Part shown: piece by piece, positions 1-8,298 of the stretch
Layout: each line of letters opens with the position of its first letter
Position numbering within the stretch: position 1 is the stretch's first letter
Source of the DNA: Candidatus Bathyarchaeia archaeon
Lineage (GTDB): Archaea; Thermoproteota; Bathyarchaeia; Bathyarchaeales; Bathycorpusculaceae
Reading direction: 5' to 3'
NCBI GenBank assembly: GCA_038873195.1
Contig: JAVZEV010000001.1
Coordinates: 338,490-402,489, forward strand
Length of the DNA stretch: 64,000 nucleotides
Position numbers and translations under genes: made by a program
The notes under the pieces: model-generated
What the model was told of the DNA's origin: nothing
Seen by the model: the letters and a program-made list of their open reading frames with translations, nothing else
The model's database searches: none

Positions 1-136
1 AAAATGACGCCTCTTTCTTGTTCTCCTTTCCCCTCTCAACTGAAATGCCACATACATCTTCCAAGAGGCGGGAAACTCGCTTTCAAAATCACGCCAAACA
101 TTTCCAGAAGGCGTGTTAGGAGGTGAAAATAGAAAA

Positions 137-331
137 ATGGTGAGCATTAACCGCAAATTGGTTGTTGCGGGTTCCAGCGGCTTCGTTTTGGGTTCCATAA
201 TGTGGTTCATTGGTTCTGTGGCGACGACTGTAATGACAAGTCTGCCAGTTTTGACGCCGTACGTTGCCTTCATCATAGGCTTCGGAGGAGCGATAGCCGC
301 GACGCTAAGCGAAGACGCTAAACAACAGTAA
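137..331 (+). CDS. small two-pass membrane protein, virus-associated
   Basis: Protein of 64 residues, recognised only as a membrane protein. Hydrophobic stretches at about residues 8-30 and 38-57 leave short charged ends. This is the size and shape of viral holins, but no decisive motif is visible. The start was set at ATG 137 because AGGAGGTG lies at 119-126. An in-frame GTG at 113 would place that ribosome site inside the gene. The next two genes look like virion structural genes, so a lysis or virion-membrane role is an inference. Bases 1-136 contain two open frames running in from the left edge and could hold the end of an upstream gene, which cannot be resolved here. Confidence 0.6.
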   Translation: MVSINRKLVVAGSSGFVLGSIMWFIGSVATTVMTSLPVLTPYVAFIIGFGGAIAATLSEDAKQQ

Positions 332-393
332 ACCCGCATTTTCTCTATTCCTCCCTTTTTAGTTTATGCACAAAACCGTTTGAGTTGGGTTGC

Positions 394-825
394 ATGATGG
401 TTGAGCCTCCTTGGAGTCAATATGACCAAGCGTATAAGCGCATACACGATAGGTTAGTGGAAATTCTCGCGAAACTGTCAAGCGTGAACGTGAATACTCC
501 GCCTGGAGAATCCAACTACATTTTTGATGGTGGTGTCGCCGCGCCTTCAGCTGCAGGAGAACTAACAATTTTGACGGTTACACCTTCCAACGGCGAAACA
601 CGTTATGTTACGGAAGTTATAGGCGGAGGAAATGTGAAAGGCTACGTTACGATTTACTGGGGTTCCACGGTTAAGTGGCGCGGACGCTTCTTGGCAGACG
701 CAAGCGTTGGTCAGCAGTTTAAGACTCCGATTAAAGTTGTCGGTGATGGCGCAACACAATTAACTCTTAAAGTTTACGCAGCTGCAACGGGAAACGTTGA
801 AGCTTTTTTGGGGATGACTTGGTAA
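394..825 (+). CDS. virus-like structural protein, beta-rich
   Basis: Protein of 143 residues with no recognised family. A short helical N-terminus (about residues 1-32) is followed by a glycine- and threonine-rich, beta-strand-type body ending in Trp. It has no signal peptide and no membrane segment. The pattern resembles small tail or capsid decoration proteins of tailed viruses. It ends one base before the next gene, so the two are probably translated from one message. ATG 394 or 397 are both possible starts; a TTG further upstream at 385 is less likely. The structural role is inferred from the neighbours. Confidence 0.55.
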   Translation: MMVEPPWSQYDQAYKRIHDRLVEILAKLSSVNVNTPPGESNYIFDGGVAAPSAAGELTILTVTPSNGETRYVTEVIGGGNVKGYVTIYWGSTVKWRGRFLADASVGQQFKTPIKVVGDGATQLTLKVYAAATGNVEAFLGMTW

Positions 826-826
826 A

Positions 827-1894
827 GTGTCGCAGCAAGTTGTTACGAAAAATCCTACTTCAACCACGACAATTGTTGCTGGATGGACTAACCCACAAAA
901 TGCTTATGCAAGCGATAATGCAAGAGCATCGGCGAACATAGAAAATGCAGAACAAGAGTATGGCGGATATGGCTTTGCGGTTCCAGAAAATGCGACGATA
1001 AATAAGGTTGAGGTTGGATTGGAAGGCTATACAAGTGCTGGAGAACAATTGGATGTCAAGATTTATGACGGTTCCTCGTGGTATGCCAAAACAGCGTTAA
1101 TAAGAAGCGGCGAACAATTGGAATGGTTAGATTTCACTGCATATACGCAGTGGATTCCAGAAAAAGTGAACGCTGTTAAAACGAGAATCGTTTTTAGAGG
1201 CACGAGTGGAGGAGGCGACACTTGCTATCCAAAAGAAACCTTTCTTTTATGTGTTGATGTTGACAGAAACTATCTTCTTAAACAATGCAACGAAATCCAG
1301 TCTGGAGACATGGTTTTAGGCTACAGAAAAGACCAAGGATACCATTGCTGTCGCGTCGTAAACGTGGAAAAACATGAGGGCGAATTTGAACTTTTAAAAA
1401 TAACCGTGGACAAGTCTCCAATTGTCAAAGGCGCAGACGTAAGTAAACTGAAGGACTTCAAACCATGGAAAGAATACATTTACGTTACTCCCAACCATGA
1501 AGTCTGCAGTCCTACGCATGATGGCAGAACAAAATGTGGAGAATTAAGAGAAGGAGACTTACTGGTTGACTTACATTTGGGACGAATGATAAACGTGCCC
1601 ATCATAAAAATCGAAAAATCAAAGTATAAAGGCACAGTTTACAATGTGAAGTTAGAACTACACTACGAGGATTTCTTCTACTTCATAATAAGCCTAGAAA
1701 AGGAACACGTAAAAGTATTAGAGAAACTTCTAGGCAAAAATTGGAATTTTTTCAAAAATGTCGAATTCGCCTTGATTGGTTTGGCGATAAAAACGTGGTA
1801 TGTTGACTGGTTACCCGTGAGAGTAACTTACACTGAAGCAACATCAATGACTGGTTACAGCACAAAAATGAGCTTGACAAAAACCGGAAACTAA
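827..1894 (+). CDS. virus-like beta-sandwich protein interrupted by an intein-like Hint domain
   Basis: Protein of 355 residues from a GTG start. Residues 1-132 form a beta-rich domain of the kind found in viral fibre or baseplate proteins. Residues 324-355 read as the direct continuation of that domain (WYVDWLPVRVTY). Between them sits a 191-residue insertion with intein or Hint motifs: Cys133, the GD pair at about 160-161, TPNHEV at 221-226, and a VYNVKLE segment at about 271-277. The insertion lacks the terminal His-Asn expected before the C-extein, so splicing is uncertain. The gene sits one base after the previous structural gene. The outer protein is not assigned to a family. Confidence 0.65.
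   Translation: MSQQVVTKNPTSTTTIVAGWTNPQNAYASDNARASANIENAEQEYGGYGFAVPENATINKVEVGLEGYTSAGEQLDVKIYDGSSWYAKTALIRSGEQLEWLDFTAYTQWIPEKVNAVKTRIVFRGTSGGGDTCYPKETFLLCVDVDRNYLLKQCNEIQSGDMVLGYRKDQGYHCCRVVNVEKHEGEFELLKITVDKSPIVKGADVSKLKDFKPWKEYIYVTPNHEVCSPTHDGRTKCGELREGDLLVDLHLGRMINVPIIKIEKSKYKGTVYNVKLELHYEDFFYFIISLEKEHVKVLEKLLGKNWNFFKNVEFALIGLAIKTWYVDWLPVRVTYTEATSMTGYSTKMSLTKTGN
1223..1795 (+). other. intein-like (Hint-fold) insertion inside the host CDS
   Basis: The insertion begins at Cys133 of the host protein. Its N-terminal block (Cys-Tyr-Pro-Lys-Glu-Thr, then QSGDMVLG) matches intein block A, and TPNHEV matches block B with its conserved Thr and His. YKGTVYNVKLE followed by an aromatic run resembles block F. 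No LAGLIDADG homing domain fits in the 191 residues, so this is a mini-intein or Hint module. The usual HN followed by Cys, Ser or Thr at the C-junction is absent; the sequence reads AIKT then WYVDW. It could be a decayed intein, a cleavage-only Hint domain, or carry a small frameshift near its end. Confidence 0.65.
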
Positions 1895-1953
1895 AAGGAC
1901 AGCTTTTAACAATTTTTAAATCTAAAACATAATAATAGCATAGAGGAGACGTT

Positions 1954-2835
1954 TTGCAGAAAAGATATTTGAAGCTCTTGTTGATTACCTCTTTCTTAAG
2001 TGTTCTAGTAAATGTGCACTTGAAGAATACGACTGCTCATTGCTGGAGTAACGGAGGATACTCTGCGACTCCAGAACATCCTGACTATGGAACTCACGAT
2101 TGGATTGCGCAACACGTTTTAGATTGGCTACCAAACGAAGAAAAACAGTACATCTTAGACAATTTAGCCACTTATTTGTATGGCACCGAATTACCAGACA
2201 ATGGTAACGCCCCAGACGGTATCGGCGACACAACAACACACCACGTTTATTACTGGGCAAACAGAAGCATGCAAGACGATGCCGCAGCCGTTCGAGCACA
2301 GACTGAATACAACAACGCAGTCAATTACATGCGAACTGGTAACATAGCAATGGCGGTAAAGACGCTGGGAATTATGAGCCATTACATTGTTGATGTCGGC
2401 GTGTTCGGTCATGTGATGGGCAGCGGAACAGATTGGGGCTCGGAAACTCACCACAGCGATTACGAAACTTACGTAAACGAGAGAACAAACGCTTACAACG
2501 ACGAATTTAACGCGTTTCTCAGCTTTGACGGAGCTTTAGAGAGCATTTCCGCCTATAACGCTACTTTAACGCTTGCCCACGACACAACATTCGATGCAAA
2601 TGGCAATTTGACATGCGTTTGGATGGATCAAAACTACAACTGGAACAACCTCACATTTCGGAACCGCTGTGGAGAATCACTTAACTTGGCAGTAAACTTG
2701 ATCGCTGACGTTTTACACACGTTCTACGCAAGTGAGATTGTCTCTGAATTCTCTCCCCACACAATCACAGTCATCTTTGTATTTACCACTACCGCGGTTA
2801 TTGCGTTGTGCATTAAGAGAAAGAAAATATGTTAG
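1954..2835 (+). CDS. secreted zinc-dependent phospholipase C-like protein, membrane-anchored
   Basis: Protein of 293 residues. An N-terminal signal peptide covers about residues 1-28 and a C-terminal membrane helix about 266-286. The body has the spacing of the zinc-dependent phospholipase C (PF00882-type) fold: a Trp-containing mature N-terminus, HDWIAQHVLDW, THHVYYWA, an SHYIVDVGVFGHVMG helix and HHSDYETYV, which together supply many His and Asp metal ligands. Members hydrolyse phosphodiester bonds in lipids or nucleic acids outside the cell. The start is TTG, preceded by AGAGGAGA. The gene follows virus-like genes but has the layout of a host surface enzyme. The substrate is not predictable. 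Confidence 0.8.
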   Translation: MQKRYLKLLLITSFLSVLVNVHLKNTTAHCWSNGGYSATPEHPDYGTHDWIAQHVLDWLPNEEKQYILDNLATYLYGTELPDNGNAPDGIGDTTTHHVYYWANRSMQDDAAAVRAQTEYNNAVNYMRTGNIAMAVKTLGIMSHYIVDVGVFGHVMGSGTDWGSETHHSDYETYVNERTNAYNDEFNAFLSFDGALESISAYNATLTLAHDTTFDANGNLTCVWMDQNYNWNNLTFRNRCGESLNLAVNLIADVLHTFYASEIVSEFSPHTITVIFVFTTTAVIALCIKRKKIC

Positions 2836-2852
2836 CACAACATGCAGGGCAA

Positions 2853-3182
2853 TCAAATAAAGAGGTTCGCCACAAGCCCTAAAATTTTGTCTCGCATATT
2901 CAACAAAGCTTTTGTTTTCTTTTTCCCCGTTGGAGTTAGCACGTAACCTCTTTCTTTCTCTGACTGCACCTCTCTAACTAGCTTATTTTCTTGCAGCTGA
3001 TTCAAGCAAGAATAAACCGTTCCAAGAGTTATCGGCACGTTAAATCTTCTCTGGATATAAGAGAGAATCTCATAGTCACTCAACATTCCGTTTCTGAGCT
3101 TTAGTAAGATTAAAGCATCAAGGAAATCCATGACGACTCGTTTATGAAATTGCGTTAGAATCTCTGATTCCAAGTTGCGCAC
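2853..3182 (-). CDS. PadR-family winged-helix transcription regulator
   Basis: Protein of 109 residues from a GTG start. A single winged-helix domain fills most of the chain. The DALILLKLRNG helix, an SDYEILSYIQ segment, a GTVYSCLNQLQENKLV recognition helix and wing, and GYVLTPTGKKK follow the PadR pattern. Such proteins dimerise and repress nearby genes in response to small ligands or stress. It is divergent from the small secreted peptide gene that begins about 100 bases away, making that intergenic region its most likely operator. The ligand is unknown. Confidence 0.8.
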   Translation of the reverse strand: MRNLESEILTQFHKRVVMDFLDALILLKLRNGMLSDYEILSYIQRRFNVPITLGTVYSCLNQLQENKLVREVQSEKERGYVLTPTGKKKTKALLNMRDKILGLVANLFI

Positions 3183-3289
3183 CTACAGAAGTTACTTCTA
3201 TAAGTATTTTTCATATAAACCTTTTTCACTTTTCACCGCACTATATTTTATTTGCAGTGCAAAAACTAAAAAAGGAGGTGAGGCAATAG

Positions 3290-3490
3290 ATGAAGTTGAA
3301 GAATGCCATCGCGATCCTCTTGGTTGTCTTAGCCGCAACAGCCATAGTCAGTGCAGCTACGCTGGCCTTCAAAGGAATCGCTTTATCCAGAAATACGACA
3401 ACATATGCAAACAAGGAAACGTCACGTGCTACAGGCTTTAACGGTGCAGTAGAACTGTTAGGCGACGAGAGAGGTGGAGGATGGCCTTAA
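3290..3490 (+). CDS. small secreted or membrane-tethered peptide
   Basis: Protein of 66 residues. It has a short positive N-terminus, one long hydrophobic segment (about residues 6-29) ending in small residues, and a polar tail ending GGGWP. A near-perfect ribosome site (AAAGGAGGTGAG) lies about 9 bases before the ATG, unusually strong for this window, which suggests high translation. It could be a signal-peptide-bearing exported peptide or a single-pass membrane peptide. It lies between a divergent PadR regulator and a tandem winged-helix regulator. No homologous family is recognised. Confidence 0.7.
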   Translation: MKLKNAIAILLVVLAATAIVSAATLAFKGIALSRNTTTYANKETSRATGFNGAVELLGDERGGGWP

Positions 3491-3552
3491 ATTGAAGATT
3501 AACTTTAAAGTATTTAAAAAACTACAACATTATCTAGTAGGGAGAACAAAAG

Positions 3553-4668
3553 ATGAACAAAACGTTTGACCTCTTGGATGTTGAAATATTAGAGTGCCTC
3601 GGCGAATATGGACCAAGAAACATCTCACAAATAGCTCGAAAACTTGGCGTACCAATAGAAACAGCGCGGAAAAGAGTGAAACGCTTAATCTCTCGATTTT
3701 CTATATCTTTTCACGCGAATGTTTATCACACGAATATTGGGCTTAGGAAAGCGTTTGTTTTTGCTGATGCTGTGCCTGGTTATGAAGATGTGCTTTTTAA
3801 GAGTTTGAAAGCCAATGATTTTTGGCTTTATGTTGGTCGTTGTTACGGTAGGTTTGAGGGTTGCTATGGAATCTACGCCATTCCAAAAGAGCACACGCCA
3901 GAATTTGAACAGTTTGTGAGTCAACTGGAAGCGACGGAGATTGCGAGAAACGTGCGGCTGGTGTGGTCCACGTGTTTGTATTCTGCGAATTTAACGGGGA
4001 ACTGGTTTGATTTTGAGTCTGGGCAGTGGGTTTTTCGTTGGGACAAGTGGATGGAGGAGATACCGAACGAGAAAACCAGTTTGCCCTACACTTTAGTTGA
4101 GTCTAAAGATTTTCCACTCAAGGCTGACTATGTTGATGTTCGTATTTTGGCGAAGTTGGAAGTGGATTCAAGCGTTAGTTTTCGTGAACTTGCAAAAATT
4201 GTTAATTTGACGCCGGAGGCAGTGGCGTATCATTTTAAGAATCATATTTTGAAGCGTGGTTTGCTTGAGAAGTCTCAGGTTTTCGTGTTGCCTTTTGATA
4301 AGTCGGCGTCTGACTTTTTTGTTTTTATCTTCAAGTTTGACGATAGTGCTGGTATGGCGCGGTTTGCGTCTTCTTTGTTGGATAAGCCGTTTTTGCATTC
4401 GTTAGGGAAGGTTTATGGTGAGAACGCGTTGATTGCGCATGTGTATCTTCCGAGAAATGAGTTTAGAAGGTTTGTGCGTTGCTTGTCTGAGCTTATTAAG
4501 AGAGGATTTTTGCGTGAGTATGAGTATTTGATTGAGGATTTTGATGTGCGGTCTGCGCAGACGATTTCTTACGAGTATTTTAAGGATGGCTCATGGGTTT
4601 ATGACCACGAAAAGCATATAGAGAAGCTTCGCGAAATTACAAGAAGCACAAAGTTAGGAAAGTTTTAA
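3553..4668 (+). CDS. tandem winged-helix (Lrp/AsnC-like) transcription regulator
   Basis: Protein of 371 residues containing two copies of a winged-helix plus sensor-like unit. The first helix-turn-helix is near residues 5-48 (ISQIARKLGVPIETARKRVK). The second is near 193-240 (SFRELAKIVNLTPEAVAYHF). Each is followed by about 100 residues of alternating strands like those of Lrp ligand domains, but without an obvious ligand motif. Doubled HTH proteins of this kind are common archaeal regulators. It has its own upstream region with GGGAGAA before the ATG. The target is unknown; the short secreted peptide just upstream is a candidate. Confidence 0.75.
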   Translation: MNKTFDLLDVEILECLGEYGPRNISQIARKLGVPIETARKRVKRLISRFSISFHANVYHTNIGLRKAFVFADAVPGYEDVLFKSLKANDFWLYVGRCYGRFEGCYGIYAIPKEHTPEFEQFVSQLEATEIARNVRLVWSTCLYSANLTGNWFDFESGQWVFRWDKWMEEIPNEKTSLPYTLVESKDFPLKADYVDVRILAKLEVDSSVSFRELAKIVNLTPEAVAYHFKNHILKRGLLEKSQVFVLPFDKSASDFFVFIFKFDDSAGMARFASSLLDKPFLHSLGKVYGENALIAHVYLPRNEFRRFVRCLSELIKRGFLREYEYLIEDFDVRSAQTISYEYFKDGSWVYDHEKHIEKLREITRSTKLGKF

Positions 4669-4682
4669 ACGCATGCGCTCTT

Positions 4683-4841
4683 CTACTCTTCGGTTACCGT
4701 GACTTTTTCCACCGTTTTAAGCCATGGAATCTTTGCTGGTTCGTTTGAAAGCTCATTTAGAATGTCCTGTTCTATCTGCTTGTTTCCAGTTAAGGCGCTT
4801 TCTTTTACAAGAGCGATAACAATTATTGCTTTTTTAGTCAT
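4683..4841 (-). CDS. small conserved-type hypothetical protein
   Basis: Protein of 52 residues beginning MTKKAIIVIALVKES and ending KVEKVTVTEE-like (actual end VEKVTVTEE). The alternating hydrophobic start, an acidic amphipathic helix (about residues 20-32) and a final strand suggest a small alpha/beta fold, perhaps a dimer. Its regular amino-acid use and its sense in a gap between two genes make it a likely real gene. A TATA-like AAAATATT lies upstream on the minus strand. Function is not recognised. Confidence 0.6.
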   Translation of the reverse strand: MTKKAIIVIALVKESALTGNKQIEQDILNELSNEPAKIPWLKTVEKVTVTEE

Positions 4842-4999
4842 GTACTCTGCCTCTGAAGAGTCAATATTTTATGCTTTTTGAGAATTTGAATTTTACTCTA
4901 GTAAAGGGTTTATGGTCTTTTGTTCTAGCCCTAAGGTTCTTACCAGCTTAAATAGTTAAAAAAGGATAAAGGTAAATGTAAATATGGAGAAGGGAGAAT

Positions 5000-6592
5000 A
5001 TGAAGAAAATTCTAAAAGTAGCTTTAGCATTGCTTATGATGTCTGTTTGCTTATCAGTACTTGCGTGTGTACCATATTCTAAAGCGGCAACCCCGGAACA
5101 GATAGAAGCGTCAATAGTTAAGGGGCTTGAATGGTTAGCCGCACAACAGCAGGCTGATGGTTCATGGCCTACTGATTATTATGTTCGCGTCGGTTACACC
5201 GGTATGGCCGTGCTGAAGTTTGAGACACGCGCAGTTGAGTTGAAGAAAGATCCGCTTGATCAAAGCTACGAATACTATGCGCAGGTTAGGAACGGATTGG
5301 ACTTTATCTTCTCAATGGCTCAATTGGTAGATATTTCCGTTCAAACTCATGGCAACCCAGACTCGAACGGTAACGGCAAGGGAGTAACATTCAACACGGA
5401 GGGACGTGAAGGTGAAACATACGGCACTGGAATTGCGTCCATGGCCATAGCGGCGAGCACTCACCCAGAAATGGTAGTGTCTGTTGTAGGAAGCCCCGTG
5501 GACGGTTGGACGTACAAAGATGTGGAGCAAGACGTTATGGACTGGCTTGCTTGGGGACAGAACGAAGAGTCGAACCCTGGTGACTGGTGGCGCGGTGGTT
5601 GGGGGTACGATCCGAACTCTATAGGGTGGTCCGACAACTCCAACTCCGGATATGCATTGCTGGGTTTAGTCTACGCTGAATCGCCTTTGCCACACGGATT
5701 CGGATTGACAGTTCCACAATTCGTCAAAGACGAACTAAACATTTGGATAGATTACATTCAAAACGACATCAACGGAGACGATTTGGACGGAGGATCAGGT
5801 TACAGCGGCCCTGACGGGTGGGTTAATATTCTCAAGACTGGCACTCTGTTGCAGGAGATGGCGTTTGTCGGCGATACTTTAGCTACGCCAAGAGTGGACG
5901 AGGCAATAAAGTACATTGAAAGGCACTGGAACGACCTAAATGGTGACCCTGGTTGGAAATGGAGTTTGCCGACGGTGCATAAGCAAGCCATGTACACGAC
6001 CATGAAAGGCTTCACAGCGTTCAACATAAAACTCATAGACACTGACGCCGATGGAGCCCGCGATGACGACTGGTTCAACGAGTTTGCAGACGCGTTATTG
6101 GCAGAGCAAGCACTCTTTCCTGAGGGCCACTGGAACACAGACGTGTGGGCTGGCGACTATATTATGCCTACTTGTTGGGCGCTCCTCATACTAGAAAAGG
6201 CTGCCCCACCAGTAGCAAAATACGACTTGACAGTCAAAGTAGTTGACGCGAACACGTTAGACCCAATTTCTGGAGCGATGGTAACAGCAAGCGGCCCCGA
6301 ATACCAAGAAGGTTTCACAGGTCTTGACGGAAAAGTGAAGTTCGAAGACATTTTGGCAGGTGGTTATTCAGTAGGTGCTTCAAAAACAGGCTATGTACCA
6401 GCGTCGGTGATGGTTGAAGTTTCTGAAGATACAGAAATAACGATTAGGCTTATGCCCGAAGGCCCGCCTCAACCAGTGGGAGGCTATGAAGCACCACCAA
6501 ACATACTGACATTGATTGCGCCGTGGATATTCTTAGGATTCGCAATTTCAGTCGGAACAATCGCGGTAGCTAGACGCAAAACGAAATACTAA
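5000..6592 (+). CDS. exported toroid-fold (terpene cyclase/prenyltransferase-like) surface protein with CarboxypepD-reg domain
   Basis: Protein of 530 residues. A signal peptide occupies about residues 1-29. Residues 30-400 carry helical repeats with motifs such as EWLAAQQQADGSWP, GGWGYDPN and a final MPTCWALLILEKA, the pattern of squalene-cyclase or prenyltransferase alpha/alpha toroids. These repeats are used here outside the cell and have no evident cyclase DXDD acid motif. Residues 405-490 form a CarboxypepD-regulatory-like beta domain. A C-terminal membrane helix (about 502-524) anchors it. GAGAAGGGAG precedes the ATG. Likely a surface-displayed binding or scaffold protein; enzymatic activity is not supported by visible residues. 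Confidence 0.75.
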   Translation: MKKILKVALALLMMSVCLSVLACVPYSKAATPEQIEASIVKGLEWLAAQQQADGSWPTDYYVRVGYTGMAVLKFETRAVELKKDPLDQSYEYYAQVRNGLDFIFSMAQLVDISVQTHGNPDSNGNGKGVTFNTEGREGETYGTGIASMAIAASTHPEMVVSVVGSPVDGWTYKDVEQDVMDWLAWGQNEESNPGDWWRGGWGYDPNSIGWSDNSNSGYALLGLVYAESPLPHGFGLTVPQFVKDELNIWIDYIQNDINGDDLDGGSGYSGPDGWVNILKTGTLLQEMAFVGDTLATPRVDEAIKYIERHWNDLNGDPGWKWSLPTVHKQAMYTTMKGFTAFNIKLIDTDADGARDDDWFNEFADALLAEQALFPEGHWNTDVWAGDYIMPTCWALLILEKAAPPVAKYDLTVKVVDANTLDPISGAMVTASGPEYQEGFTGLDGKVKFEDILAGGYSVGASKTGYVPASVMVEVSEDTEITIRLMPEGPPQPVGGYEAPPNILTLIAPWIFLGFAISVGTIAVARRKTKY

Positions 6593-6684
6593 CTTCCCTC
6601 TTTTTCTTTTTTGTTTATGTTAACATTTTTAGGAAAGCACTCGCATTTTACTGTCACTGATTAACCAAACACAGATGAAAACAC

Positions 6685-7551
6685 ATGAAAAGAAGTGCCA
6701 GAAAAAAGAAACTTGCATGGAAAAGAGCGTTCAAAAGCAAATGGATGGCATTAACGGTCGTTTCAATACTTACAGGATTGCTAATTTACTATTTCTTCCT
6801 TCCGAAAGCACCAGCTGTTTACGAAGCAATACCAAAAACAGCCGCTATAGTTGACCAACTAGCCATGACTCACCCAAACATTGCATTCATCACAAGTGTC
6901 AGCGACACATTAACGTCAGCAGGCTTTAGTGTTGACTATTACAATTATTCGGAAGTGACTGTTGATTTTTACAAGCAGTTGCCCTCAAAACGATACAGTC
7001 TAATCATCTTACGAGTGCATTCTGGCGTAGGTCAATATTCTGGATTAACCAGCCTCTACACATCAGAACCTCACAGTCAATGGCCACACTACTGGGAACA
7101 AATGAACGACGAAGTAGTCGCAGTGGAATACGTCTCAGGCGGTCCAATATACTTTGCAATCACATCCAAATTCGTGAAAAACTCAGACGCTTGCAAAAAC
7201 TCTATAATAATAATGATGGGATGTGACGGATTAACAGCAACTGACATGGCGACTGCTTACGTTGAAAAAGGAGCAAGAGCCTACATAAGCTGGAACGGTC
7301 CAGTATCTCCCGGACACACAGACACAGCCACGGGTGAGCTTATACGAAACTTGGTCTTAAAAAACCAGACAATAGCAGATGCGGTTAACAATACAATGAA
7401 CGTGGTGGGTTCCGACCCAAACTATCACAGCCAACTGGCTTTTTACCCCACACAATCAAGCAATTATACGCTTCTCAACAGCCCAAGCACTGCTGAAAAA
7501 CCCTACCGTGCATACATTGTTACAGGATACGCGAAAAAACGGATTAAATAA
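6685..7551 (+). CDS. membrane-anchored caspase-fold (clan CD peptidase-like) protein
   Basis: Protein of 288 residues. A basic N-terminus and a single membrane helix (about 20-40) are followed by an extracellular domain. SLIILRVHSGVG puts a His at 112 and SIIIMMGCDGL puts a Cys at 180. The hydrophobic-strand-His-Gly-like and strand-Gly-Cys arrangement is that of gingipain, caspase and CHAT (clan CD) folds. The residue after His is Ser then Gly rather than Gly directly, so activity is probable but unproven. It ends in an 8-base convergent overlap with the next gene. Possible roles include processing of the many surface proteins nearby. Confidence 0.65.
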   Translation: MKRSARKKKLAWKRAFKSKWMALTVVSILTGLLIYYFFLPKAPAVYEAIPKTAAIVDQLAMTHPNIAFITSVSDTLTSAGFSVDYYNYSEVTVDFYKQLPSKRYSLIILRVHSGVGQYSGLTSLYTSEPHSQWPHYWEQMNDEVVAVEYVSGGPIYFAITSKFVKNSDACKNSIIIMMGCDGLTATDMATAYVEKGARAYISWNGPVSPGHTDTATGELIRNLVLKNQTIADAVNNTMNVVGSDPNYHSQLAFYPTQSSNYTLLNSPSTAEKPYRAYIVTGYAKKRIK

Positions 7552-8227
7552 ACCGTCTTTTCTTATTTCTAGCCAAACTCATTGACATGCCTAGAATTGC
7601 TATCATCATAATATACAACGCTAAATGACTCACAGAAACTAAAAATGGAACCAACACTTCTGTTCCACCAACAGCCGGATCGTTCACTTTCTGAAGAGAC
7701 AACACTAAATCATTGTAGTCTCTGTCTCCAGCACCATACAAGTTTTCAAAACCAATCAAAAACATGCTAGGGTCATCGAGGTTTATGTAGATTTTTGCAT
7801 GCTGCTCTCCATCGGGGTTCTTTCCCGTTTCAGTGAAATATCTGTGCGGTCCCGGCGAAAGCATTGAAAGACCAAATTGTGCATTTGCAGTAAAAGCCCG
7901 GGTAATTGGGGGGTTAATATAGCCGGACCCGCCTTCCAGCCCAGCAAAAATTAGGGTTAGTTCGCCTGTCTCTACGTAATAGCGGCTGAGTTCGTTTTCG
8001 TCGCGGTACGCTGCAAATTCAGCATATAAGGTTATGCGGTATGTTCCAGATGGAAAGGTTTCGATTGTGGTTGCCGCTATGTTTGTGAAGCCTAGATGAG
8101 TAAAGATTTCTATGAGCGTGGCTTCAGAAGCTTTTGCAGGTTTAGTGCAAGCAGCAAAAGTTAAGGAGGTAATAAGGGTTACAACACATATGATTGAGAG
8201 TCTTTTTGAAGTGGAAAACTTTAGCAT
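7544..8227 (-). CDS. exported DUF4114-like protein with C-terminal membrane anchor
   Basis: Protein of 227 residues. It has an N-terminal signal peptide (about residues 1-33), a beta-rich body, a DUF4114-type signature (IGFENLYGAGDRDYNDLV near residue 165) and a C-terminal membrane helix followed by basic residues. The DRDYND segment is a typical calcium-type acidic loop of that family. I chose the ATG at 8227 because GGGAGAAAGG stands directly before it; an ATG five codons earlier is possible. The gene likely codes for a cell-surface protein. It overlaps the 3' end of the caspase-like gene by 8 bases. Confidence 0.75.
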   Translation of the reverse strand: MLKFSTSKRLSIICVVTLITSLTFAACTKPAKASEATLIEIFTHLGFTNIAATTIETFPSGTYRITLYAEFAAYRDENELSRYYVETGELTLIFAGLEGGSGYINPPITRAFTANAQFGLSMLSPGPHRYFTETGKNPDGEQHAKIYINLDDPSMFLIGFENLYGAGDRDYNDLVLSLQKVNDPAVGGTEVLVPFLVSVSHLALYIMMIAILGMSMSLARNKKRRFI

Positions 8228-8298
8228 CCTTTCTCCCTTCATTGAAGAATTCAGTACGCACTGATTTATTGATTCTGGAGATATCTTCTAGACGTTTT

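Noticed and set aside
1-136. Two frames open from the left edge (stops at 117 and 124)
   Set aside because: Both are short and give no recognisable sequence, so the end of an upstream gene cannot be assigned.
4699-4881. A 60-residue plus-strand frame
   Set aside because: The minus-strand frame at 4683-4841 has better amino-acid use and a clear start, so the plus frame is its shadow.
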